This document shows positions 7,113-13,455 of a DNA stretch of 18,733 bases, in pieces. Source of the DNA: an uncultured Alphaproteobacteria bacterium. Its GTDB lineage: Bacteria > Pseudomonadota > Alphaproteobacteria > Rhizobiales > Pleomorphomonadaceae. The position numbers were made by a program, and so were the translations under genes. Where the stretch lies: positions 1-18,733 of the forward strand of contig CALCDT010000020.1 of assembly GCA_937900425.1 (NCBI GenBank), written 5' to 3'. The notes below the pieces were generated by a model that did no database searches, had not been told where the DNA came from, and saw only the letters and a list, made by a program, of their open reading frames with translations. The stretch's first letter is position 1. Every line of letters begins with the position of its first letter.

Positions 7113-8099
7113 TCAGAACAGCGGGTCGAGTTCGCCGAGGGCGAGGCCGTTGGCGCTGACGCGGCCGCCGGCGGCGGTCAGGGTGACGGCGCGCCCGCCG
7201 TCCTCGGTGCGCTCGCCGAAGATGGCGAAGGCGCCGGCGAGGGCGGCGAGCGGGGCGGCGACCGGCTTGCCGGAGGCGACGAGCCGCGCCCGCGTCTCGA
7301 TGTCGCGGGCCGTGATCCGCACGTCGCCCTCCGGCCGGCCGCCGGCGTCGAGGCGGACCGCGCCGGAGCCGGTGAGCCGGCTTTCGCCGAGCGCGAGGGC
7401 GAAATCGGTCAGCGTCGCGGTTCCGCCGGCCGCTTGCCAGTCGGCGAGCTCGCCCGGGCCGCGGCCGGAAAGGCGCGAGGCCTCGTCGAGGCTGGCGACC
7501 ATCGACAGATCCGCCGGCACCGGCAGTAGTGCGAGGCCGGCGCTGGTCGCCTCGGCCGACGACAGGCTGGCGGCGAGATCGAGCCGGTCGGCGCCCTCCG
7601 CCCGGCGCAGGTGGACTTCGCCGGTCTTCGCCGCCAGCGTCGTGACGACGCCGCCGGCATCGGCGCTGGCGACCAGGTCCTCGGCCGCGGCGGAAATCCG
7701 CTCCGGTTCGCGCCCGTCGTGGCGTACGCTGGCACGCAGGCTGGCGAAGGTCAGCCTCGCGGTGGTGCCGTCGGCGGCCTCGACCGTCACCGGCCCGCCG
7801 ATCGTGGCGACGGCGAGGCGCCAGTCGTCGATCACCGTCGCGACCACCAGCCGCTCGGCGGCGACGCGGCTGCCGTCGGCCAGCGTCGCGGTCGGGGCGG
7901 TGCAGCCGATCTCGATGCGGAACGGCCAGCCGCTGACCGTGCGCTGCGGGCAGGTGAGCGGGGTGCCGCGCCCGGCGAGGTCGGCGAGCACGGTGTCCAT
8001 CCGCGCCTCGACCTCGCCCTTCGCCCAGAACCAGCCGCCGGTCCAGGCGGCGGTGACGGCGATCGCGGCGGCGCCGAGAAGGATGATGCTGCGGCTCAT
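7113..8099 (-). CDS. DUF2125 domain-containing membrane-anchored protein
   Basis: A 328-residue protein with an N-terminal hydrophobic anchor (about residues 4-24) followed by a long, probably periplasmic DUF2125 domain. The family signature is CPQRTVSGWPFRIEIGC (about residues 49-65), and the protein ends with a short acidic tail. No biochemical function is established for the family as far as I know. The ATG at 8099 is chosen because GGAG lies about 7 bases upstream and the anchor starts directly after it. The same frame stays open upstream to an ATG at 8240 through a Pro-rich repeat, so a longer N-terminus cannot be excluded. It is divergent from chaC, with a 268-base gap. Confidence 0.85.
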   Translation of the reverse strand: MSRSIILLGAAAIAVTAAWTGGWFWAKGEVEARMDTVLADLAGRGTPLTCPQRTVSGWPFRIEIGCTAPTATLADGSRVAAERLVVATVIDDWRLAVATIGGPVTVEAADGTTARLTFASLRASVRHDGREPERISAAAEDLVASADAGGVVTTLAAKTGEVHLRRAEGADRLDLAASLSSAEATSAGLALLPVPADLSMVASLDEASRLSGRGPGELADWQAAGGTATLTDFALALGESRLTGSGAVRLDAGGRPEGDVRITARDIETRARLVASGKPVAAPLAALAGAFAIFGERTEDGGRAVTLTAAGGRVSANGLALGELDPLF

Positions 8100-8121
8100 G
8101 GAAACTCCGTCGGCGAAGGTC

Positions 8122-8193
8122 GGGCCTGTTGGTGGTAGCGTGACCGGTCCGATGGGCGGTGCGGTCGTCGGTCCGCTTGGCGGTGCGCGGCAG
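8122..8193. repeat. Three degenerate 24-bp tandem repeats upstream of the DUF2125 gene
   Basis: Units at 8122-8145, 8146-8169 and 8170-8193. The second and third share GGTCCG, then GGCGGTGCG at the same offset; the first is more diverged. Read on the minus strand in the DUF2125 frame, they encode PPxGPxxx octapeptides (PPSGPTTA, PPIGPVTL, PPTGPTFA). They may be a leader with a codon-length period or an N-terminal extension of the protein. Confidence 0.55.
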
Positions 8194-8367
8194 CGTTCGG
8201 TGGGTGGCCGGAGCCCGCCGCTCCGCGCCGTCGCCATCAATCGGCCCGGAGCTTGATTTTCTCAAGATGGCCGCTTCATGACGAGAGGAAAAGCGGCAGT
8301 GAACCAACGCCTCGGGGCGGCGTGCGGCATCGGCGCCGAATTCGGAACGAGAGGACGGGATGCGACG

Positions 8368-8931
8368 ATGAGCGAGGTCTTTCACGTGTTCGGCTACGGC
8401 TCGCTGATGTGGCGGCCGGGCTTCGCGCATGTCGCCGCCGTGCCGGCCCTGCTCGCCGGCTCCCACCGCTCGCTCTGCGTCTACTCCTGGGTCCACCGCG
8501 GCACGCAGGAGGCCCCCGGCCTCGTCTTCGGCCTCGACCGCGGCGGCGCCTGCCGCGGCATCGCCTTCGCCGTACCGGCGGACCGGCGCGAGGAGGTGGT
8601 CGCCTACCTGCGTGCCCGCGAGCAGGTGACCATGGTCTACCGCGAGGTGACGCGCCCGGTGCGGCTGATGGACGGCACGAACCGGATCGTCCCGGCCCTC
8701 GCCTATGTCATCGACCGCGCCCATCCGCAATACGCCGGCCGCCTGCCGGTGGAGCGGCGTCTGGAGATCGTGCGCGCCGGCCGCGGCGTCTCCGGCGCCA
8801 ATCCCGACTATGTGCTCTCGACCGCCGCCCACATGCGCGACCTCGGCATCCGCGATCCCGAGATCGAGGCGATGGTCGCCGCCCTCGGCGAGGGGGAGTC
8901 GGAGGAGCGGCTGGCGGACGTCCCGGTCTGA
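8368..8931 (+). CDS. chaC: ChaC-type gamma-glutamylcyclotransferase
   Basis: A 187-residue cytosolic enzyme of the ChaC family, which cleaves the gamma-glutamyl residue of glutathione to 5-oxoproline and Cys-Gly. The N-terminal FGYGSLMWRPGF (GYGSLMW at residues 9-15) is the substrate-binding loop typical of the family. RGTQEAPGLVFGLDRGGACRG (residues 44-64, paraphrased) is the next block. The Glu in YLRAREQV (E85) is at the position of the catalytic acid. The ATG at 8368 fits the family N-terminus; an upstream in-frame ATG at 8278 would add 30 unrelated residues. A GAGAGGA stretch lies about 12 bases before the start. Glutathione turnover fits well with the glyoxalase II-type gene 1.2 kb away. 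Confidence 0.93.
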   Translation: MSEVFHVFGYGSLMWRPGFAHVAAVPALLAGSHRSLCVYSWVHRGTQEAPGLVFGLDRGGACRGIAFAVPADRREEVVAYLRAREQVTMVYREVTRPVRLMDGTNRIVPALAYVIDRAHPQYAGRLPVERRLEIVRAGRGVSGANPDYVLSTAAHMRDLGIRDPEIEAMVAALGEGESEERLADVPV

Positions 8932-8953
8932 GAACGGCTGTTCGTTTCGGCAG

Positions 8954-8970
8954 ATGTCGAGCGTCGACAT
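8954..8970 (+). terminator. Hairpin after chaC
   Basis: ATGTCGA-GCG-TCGACAT forms a perfect 7-bp stem with a 3-base loop, 22 bases after the chaC stop. The stem can extend with GGC/GCC across a 2-base bulge. There is no U tract. It is a plausible terminator or 3'-end stem. Confidence 0.4.
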
Positions 8971-8976
8971 GCCCGG

Positions 8977-9021
8977 CCTCGTCCTTCGAGACAGCCGCTG
9001 ACGCGGCTTCCTCAGGATGAC
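8977..9021 (+). repeat. REP-like palindromic repeat, copy 1
   Basis: Begins CCTCGTCCTTCGAGACAG, has a small inner hairpin CCGC-TGAC-GCGG, and ends CTTCCTCAGGATGAC. The outer arms (GTCCTTC...CTCAGGAT) are imperfectly complementary. Elements with CTTCGAGAC...CTCAGGATGA are, as I recall, common intergenic repeats in Hyphomicrobiales. It is inverted relative to copy 2, about 40 bases away. Confidence 0.7.
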
Positions 9022-9060
9022 GCCTGCGCGATTTTCGCACGATATGGCAGAGGCTTGCTC

Positions 9061-9115
9061 TTTTCCCTCATCCTGAGGAAGGAGCGGAGCGACTGTCTCG
9101 AAGGACGAGGGAAAA
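9061..9115 (-). repeat. REP-like palindromic repeat, copy 2 (inverted), bidirectional terminator candidate
   Basis: On the minus strand this reads GAGGG-less as CCTCGTCCTTCGAGACAG...CTTCCTCAGGATGAGG, the same element as copy 1. It folds on itself: TTTTCCCTC at 9061-9069 pairs with GAGGGAAAA at 9107-9115, and TCCT with AGGA just inside after one A-C mismatch. The stem ends in A/T runs on both sides, so it could stop transcription from both the chaC and the methyltransferase side. Confidence 0.7.
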
Positions 9116-9138
9116 GCCGCGGCGACGGTGAGGAATCG

Positions 9139-9873
9139 TCACGTCGGCGTCGCGCCGGCGGGGATCAGGGCCGGTCGGAAGGCCGGCTGGGCCTTGGCGA
9201 GCTTGCGGGCCGGGACACCCTGGTAGAGCAGCTTGGTCGCCTCGACGAGGATCACCCCGGCGAAGGCCGGCCAGAGCTTCTGGCCGATCGCCTCCCAGGG
9301 CGACGACGGCCGGCGGATCTTGCGCCGCTTCATCGGCAGCATGTGCAGCGCCTCGGTCCACATCACCGGCGAAAACTGGCTCTCGCGCAGCAGCGTCGTC
9401 ATCTGGCCGCGCGAATAGGGCCGGCCGTAGCCGAAGGGCGAGCTGTCGACCCGGGCCCAGAGCCCGCGCCGGTTCGGCACCACGACGAGAATGCGCCCGC
9501 CGGGGGCGAGCACCCGCCAGACCTCGCGCAGCACCTCGCGCGGATCGCTCGCCATCTCGAGGGCGTGGACCAGCAGCACCCGGTCGACCGCCGCGTCCGG
9601 CAGCGGCAGCATGTCCTCGTGGACGAGGGCGGCGGCCGAGGGGCCTTCCGCCGGCCAGTTCACCACCCCCTGCGCGGCCGGCATGAAGGCGAGAACCCGC
9701 TCGGCCTCGGGCGCGAAGGCGGAGAGATAGGGCGTCGCGTAGCCGAGGCCGAGCAGGCGGTCGCCGCGCACGGTCGGCCACAGGGTGGCGAGGCGCTGGC
9801 CGAGGATCTGGCGTACCGTCAGGCCGAGTTCCTCGGCGTAGAAGTCGCGCAGGTCGATGACGTCGATGTACAT
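9139..9873 (-). CDS. Class I SAM-dependent methyltransferase
   Basis: A 244-residue protein of the Methyltransf_11 type. Motif I is LLGLGYATPYL (GxG at residues 42-44). The acidic and hydrophobic motifs follow: LPLPDAAVDRVLLVHALEMA (motif II region) and REVWRVLAPGGRILVVVPNR (motif III region, the typical LKPGG-like turn). The C-terminal part is basic (MKRRKIRRP). The ATG at 9873 begins MYIDVIDLRDFYAEELG, the usual start for this alphaproteobacterial group; an upstream GTG at 9918 would add 15 residues. The substrate is unknown. It is divergent from the glyoxalase II-type gene with a 231-base gap, an arrangement I recall as common in Hyphomicrobiales. Confidence 0.87.
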   Translation of the reverse strand: MYIDVIDLRDFYAEELGLTVRQILGQRLATLWPTVRGDRLLGLGYATPYLSAFAPEAERVLAFMPAAQGVVNWPAEGPSAAALVHEDMLPLPDAAVDRVLLVHALEMASDPREVLREVWRVLAPGGRILVVVPNRRGLWARVDSSPFGYGRPYSRGQMTTLLRESQFSPVMWTEALHMLPMKRRKIRRPSSPWEAIGQKLWPAFAGVILVEATKLLYQGVPARKLAKAQPAFRPALIPAGATPT

Positions 9874-10104
9874 CTGCCGTCCGATCGGGCCGGGGCGCGC
9901 GAGGGGGAGGAGCCGCACCGCCGGAGGACGAACAAAACACTGTTGTCGGTTGCGATCAAATAAAACACCGCCCCGGCATTCAAGTCGCCGGTGGCTTCCT
10001 CTAGGGTCGGGGCTCGCCCCGCGCCCGTCCGGCGTCCCGAGCGGCCTCGTCGCCGCGGGCGCACCGGACCCGGCCCGAGAAGCCGACGACCGTTAGGAAA
10101 CGCC
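9874..10104. promoter_or_regulatory. Divergent promoter region, methyltransferase and gloB
   Basis: This intergenic region holds an A/T-rich core (about 9930-9970) between two divergent genes. On the minus strand, TTGATC (9959-9954) followed after 17 bases by TTTGTT (9936-9931) is a possible promoter for the methyltransferase, with a poor -10 box. I see no convincing box for gloB. TAGGAAA at 10094-10100 is its ribosome-binding site. Confidence 0.3.
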
Positions 10105-10875
10105 ATGGAAGACGTCCAGATCGCCCTCGTCCCCTGCCTCGCCGACAACTACGCGGTGCTGATGCACGTGCCGGCGACCGGTGCGACCGTGCTGGTCGAC
10201 GCGCCCTCGCCGCAGCCGATCGCCCGGGCGCTCGAGGAGAACGGCTGGACGCTGACCTGCATCCTGATCACCCACCACCACGGCGACCACATCGACGGCC
10301 TGCTGCCGCTCAAGGCCGCCTCGGGCGCCACGGTGGTCGGCCCCGCCGCCGACCAGCACCGCATCCCCGGCCTCGACGTGGTCGTCGCCGACGGCGACGA
10401 GGTCAACGCCAGCGGCCTCTCGGCGAAGGTGATCGCGACGCCCGGCCACACCTCCGGCCACGTCTCCTACCATTTCCCGGACATGGGCGTCGTCTTCACC
10501 GCCGACGCGCTGTTCGCCCTCGGCTGCGGCCGCATCCTCGAGGGCACCTCCGAGCAGCTCTACGGCTCGCTGCAGAAGCTCGCCGCGCTGCCGCCCGAGA
10601 CCAAGGTGTTCTGCGGCCACGAATACACCCTCGCCAACGCCCGCTTCGCCGTCACCGTCGATCCGATGAACAAGGCGCTCGAGGGCCGGGTCCGCAAGGT
10701 GATGACCCAGCACATGAAGGGCGAGGCGACCATCCCCTCGACCATCGGCGAGGAGATCGCGACCAATCCGTTCCTGCGCGCCGGCGAGCCGGCGATCGCC
10801 GAGCGCCTCGGCCTCGCCGGCCGGCCGCCGGTCGAGGTCTTCGCCGAACTGCGCCGCCGCAAGGACAGCTTCTGA
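10105..10875 (+). CDS. gloB: Hydroxyacylglutathione hydrolase (glyoxalase II)
   Basis: A 256-residue metallo-beta-lactamase-fold enzyme that hydrolyses S-D-lactoylglutathione to D-lactate and glutathione, the second step of methylglyoxal detoxification in the cytosol. Metal ligands are visible: THHHGDH at residues 56-62 (H57, H59, D61, H62), H115 in TPGHTSGH, D134 in FTADALF and H172 in CGHEYT. The GCGRILEG segment (about 140-147) corresponds to the glutathione-binding loop. Length is normal for GloB, and the C-terminal domain ends with LRRRKDSF, typical of the family. The ATG is preceded by TAGGAAA. The nearby chaC supports a glutathione-related neighbourhood. Confidence 0.94.
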   Translation: MEDVQIALVPCLADNYAVLMHVPATGATVLVDAPSPQPIARALEENGWTLTCILITHHHGDHIDGLLPLKAASGATVVGPAADQHRIPGLDVVVADGDEVNASGLSAKVIATPGHTSGHVSYHFPDMGVVFTADALFALGCGRILEGTSEQLYGSLQKLAALPPETKVFCGHEYTLANARFAVTVDPMNKALEGRVRKVMTQHMKGEATIPSTIGEEIATNPFLRAGEPAIAERLGLAGRPPVEVFAELRRRKDSF

Positions 10876-11030
10876 CGGCGACGAGGGCGCGGGAACGACG
10901 AGCGCCGGCCGAAGAGGCTCCCGATTCACGGGATTCGCGCGGCAACCGTGGACGGGTGCGGCGGTCCTCGCCTATCCTCGCGGCCTTCGCTCAGCCCATG
11001 GTCCGGACCCGGATGCGAAGCACGATCTCC

Positions 11031-11477
11031 ATGCCCGACCTGCCGCCCGCCGATGCGATCATCCGGCTCCTCGATCTGCGGCCCCACCCGGAGGGCGGGC
11101 ACTATCGCCAGACCTTCGAGGATGCGGCCGGCGGGTCGGCGGACGGCGACAGGGCGCGGTCGACGGCGATCTACTACCTGCTCGCCGCCGGCGAGCGGTC
11201 GCACTGGCACCGGATCGACGCCGCGGAAGTCTGGCACTGGTACGCCGGTGCGCCGCTCGCCCTGTCGTTGTCCGGGGACGGTCGCGAGAGGCGGGCGGTG
11301 ACGCTCGGCGGCGATCTTCTCGCCGGCCAGCGGCCGCAGGCGGTGGTGCCCGCCGGCGTCTGGCAGGCGGCCGAAAGCCTCGGTACCTGGACTCTGGCCG
11401 GCTGCACCGTCGCGCCGGGCTTCCGCTTCTCCGGCTTCGAGATGGCGCCGGCCGGATGGGAACCCGGCGACGGTTGA
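11031..11477 (+). CDS. Cupin_5 (DUF985) family protein
   Basis: A 148-residue single-domain cupin of the cupin_5/DUF985 group. It opens with LDLRPHPEGGHYRQTFED, the family hallmark. Then come STAIYYLLAAGERSHWHRI with cupin-type His residues, EVWHWYAGAPLAL, and the late block GCTVAPGFRFSGFEMA. The fold is a small beta-barrel; the ligand and role are not established. Start choice is uncertain: in-frame ATGs at 10956, 10998 and 11013 precede 11031, and none has a clear ribosome-binding site. I chose 11031 because the family sequence begins just after it. It lies 155 bases after gloB on the same strand and converges with the DMT exporter. Confidence 0.85.
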   Translation: MPDLPPADAIIRLLDLRPHPEGGHYRQTFEDAAGGSADGDRARSTAIYYLLAAGERSHWHRIDAAEVWHWYAGAPLALSLSGDGRERRAVTLGGDLLAGQRPQAVVPAGVWQAAESLGTWTLAGCTVAPGFRFSGFEMAPAGWEPGDG

Positions 11478-11550
11478 CGGGGCGGGAGGGCGACGCGCCG
11501 GAGGGGTGGGAGCGGGCCGACCTGGCCGGACCGACCGGGGGCGCCTTGCG

Positions 11551-12465
11551 TCAGTCCGAACCCGCCGGCGGGGCGGGCGTCGTCGCGGACGGGCGGACGA
11601 AAAGATCCTTCGCCGCCAGCAGCGCGCCGCCGGTGACGAGCGCGCAGGCGGCGACCACAGCCGTGGTGACCTCGCCGTAACCGGCGGCGATCAGCACGAG
11701 GGTCGACAGCACCGGGGCGGCGTAGGCCGAGGCGCCGAGCACCTGGATGTCGCCGTGCTTGACGCCGTGGTCCCAGACGAAGAAGGCGAGGCCGACCGGA
11801 AGCGCGGCGAGCAGGCCGATCATCGACCACTGGAAGGCGCCCTGCGGCAGCACGGTCTCCTCGAAGGCGAGGTGGCAGACGAGGCTGAGGACCGCGGTGG
11901 CGAGGCAGAAGCCGGCGACCGCCTCGGTCGGCACCTCCGGCAGCCGGCGCGACAGCACCGAATAGGACGACCAGGTCAGCGCCGAGGCGATGGCGGCGCC
12001 GTAGCCGAGGGCGTGCTCGCCCGAGAGGGAGAAGCCGCCGCCCCGCGTCATCAGGATCGCCGCCCCGGCGAAGCCGAGGACGACGCCGGCGATGTGGTGC
12101 CGCGCCAGCCGCTCCCCGGGCAGCAGGCCCGAGAACAGCACGATCAGCAGCGGCCACAGATAGTTGATGAGATTGGCCTCGACCGGGGGTGCGTTGCGGA
12201 TCGCGGTGAAGTAGAGCGCGTGGAAGCCGAACAGGCCGAAGGTGCCGAGCAGCCACACGCTCGCCGGCTGGCGCAGCGCCGAGGAGCCGCGTCCCGACGC
12301 CGCCAGCCACAGGCAGGCGGCGAGGCCGGAGAGGCCGAAGCACAGCGCGTTGAGCAGGAACGGCGGCACCGCGCCGGAGCCGGCGGCGAAGAGGCCGAGC
12401 AGCGACCACATCAGCACGGCGGACAAGCCGATCAGCGTCGCCCGGCGGCGGGAGGGGGAGGTCAT
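11551..12465 (-). CDS. DMT-superfamily exporter, YddG-like (aromatic amino acid type)
   Basis: A 304-residue inner-membrane protein with about ten membrane segments and two EamA domains. The segment FTAIRNAPPVEANLINYLWP followed by LLIVLFSGLLPGERL is typical of the YddG group, which exports aromatic and other amino acids. The second EamA half has SALTWSSYSVLSRRLPEVPT and ends in a hydrophobic helix with a Pro/Ala-rich tail. The ATG at 12465 follows the LysE-type exporter stop by 34 bases on the same strand, so the two are probably one operon. The specific substrate is an inference from the subgroup. Confidence 0.85.
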   Translation of the reverse strand: MTSPSRRRATLIGLSAVLMWSLLGLFAAGSGAVPPFLLNALCFGLSGLAACLWLAASGRGSSALRQPASVWLLGTFGLFGFHALYFTAIRNAPPVEANLINYLWPLLIVLFSGLLPGERLARHHIAGVVLGFAGAAILMTRGGGFSLSGEHALGYGAAIASALTWSSYSVLSRRLPEVPTEAVAGFCLATAVLSLVCHLAFEETVLPQGAFQWSMIGLLAALPVGLAFFVWDHGVKHGDIQVLGASAYAAPVLSTLVLIAAGYGEVTTAVVAACALVTGGALLAAKDLFVRPSATTPAPPAGSD

Positions 12466-12499
12466 CGCGGATCGTCCAGAGGCGTGAGGTCCGGCCGGC

Positions 12500-13144
12500 T
12501 CAACTGCGGCCCTCGGTCAGCACCAGTTTGACGGCGAAGGCCGCCATCACCCCGGCGAAGCCGTAGTCGAAGGCGCGCAGCGCTCGCGGTGAGACCTTGA
12601 GGAAGCGCGAGATGCCGTCGGCTCCGAGGATCATCGGGATCGTCAGCGGGATGGCGACGACGATGAACCAGAGGCCGAGGAAGAACAGCCGGCCGACCGC
12701 GTGGGGATCGTGCGGGCTGACGAACTGCGGCAGGAAGGTCACGAAGAAGATGATGATCTTCGGATTGAGCAGGTTGATGGCGAGACCCTTCATGAAGATC
12801 CGCTTCAGCGGCGCCGCGCCGCGGGCCGCGGGATCGAGCGAGAAGGCGCTGCCGTTGCGCAGCGCGTCGACCGCGAGCCAGAGCAGGTAGAGGCAGCCGG
12901 CGACCTTCAGCACGGTGAAGGCGGTGGTGGAGGCCGCGAGCAGCGCCGAGAGGCCCACCGCCGCGAGGCTGGTGTGGACGAGCAGCCCGGCCGAGGCGCC
13001 GGCGAAGGCGGCGAACCCCGCCGGCCGGCCCGAGGCGACGGTCTGGCCGAGGAAGAAGGTCATGTCCGGCCCGGGCGTCAGCGTCAGGAAGACCGCCGCA
13101 AGGGTGAAGCCGAGGATGACGGAGAGATCCGGCAGGAAACTCAT
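12500..13144 (-). CDS. LysE/RhtB family amino acid exporter
   Basis: A 214-residue inner-membrane transporter with about six membrane segments. The N-terminal LAAVFLTLTPGPDMTFFLGQ carries the TPGPD motif that defines the LysE/RhtB family. Later come FMKGLAINLLNPKIIIFFVT (the NPK motif) and LPQFV. These proteins export amino acids or derivatives such as homoserine, threonine or lysine; the exact substrate cannot be read. The ATG at 13144 is chosen because the family starts close to this point. It has no Shine-Dalgarno, and a 15-bp tandem repeat lies directly upstream. It is followed by the YddG-like exporter, making a two-exporter unit. Confidence 0.9.
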   Translation of the reverse strand: MSFLPDLSVILGFTLAAVFLTLTPGPDMTFFLGQTVASGRPAGFAAFAGASAGLLVHTSLAAVGLSALLAASTTAFTVLKVAGCLYLLWLAVDALRNGSAFSLDPAARGAAPLKRIFMKGLAINLLNPKIIIFFVTFLPQFVSPHDPHAVGRLFFLGLWFIVVAIPLTIPMILGADGISRFLKVSPRALRAFDYGFAGVMAAFAVKLVLTEGRS

Positions 13145-13150
13145 GGGTGG

Positions 13151-13195
13151 GGGGTCCAGGGGTGCGGGGTCCGCGGGTGCGGGATCCGGGCGGGG
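13151..13195. repeat. 15-bp tandem repeat (three units) at the 5' side of the LysE gene
   Basis: Units at 13151-13165 (GGGGTCCAGGGGTGC), 13166-13180 (GGGGTCCGCGGGTGC) and 13181-13195 (diverged, GGGATCCGGGCGGGG). It sits 7 bases before the exporter start on the minus strand, in the mRNA leader. Read in the gene's frame it would encode a PAPxDP-like repeat, but I see no supported upstream start. The rest of the 311-base gap (13145-13455) holds only GC-rich DNA and the hairpin at 13418-13450. Confidence 0.6.
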
Positions 13196-13417
13196 TCTGG
13201 AACGGGCGCGTCGGCCGGCGTCGCGGCGCCGGACGGGATCATGCCCCGCGGCGCCGTGCAACCCGCTTTCGGCGAAGCCCGGCCGCGGCGACGGCGCCGG
13301 GCGTCCCCGCCTCGTCCCGCCGGGAAGGCTGCCGAAATCGGCGCGGCCGGCGATCCCGGAGCGCGGGCGATGGCGGGCGGTCGCCGATGACCGGTGACGG
13401 GCGATGCCGAACCGCAG

Positions 13418-13450
13418 GCGACACCGGGGCGGCGGGCGCCCCGGTGTCGC
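13418..13450 (-). terminator. Strong hairpin terminator of the outer-membrane efflux gene
   Basis: GCGACACCGGGGC at 13418-13430 and GCCCCGGTGTCGC at 13438-13450 make a perfect 13-bp stem with a 7-base loop. It starts 5 bases after the stop codon of the minus-strand efflux gene. There is no U tract on the minus strand. The length and position make a role in 3'-end formation very likely. Confidence 0.7.
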
Positions 13451-13455
13451 GGCGA

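Noticed and set aside
8252..8266. CTTGA-TTTTC-TCAAG dyad resembling an FNR box in front of chaC/DUF2125
   Set aside because: Spacing and half-sites do not match TTGAT-N4-ATCAA; 5-bp arms alone are weak evidence.
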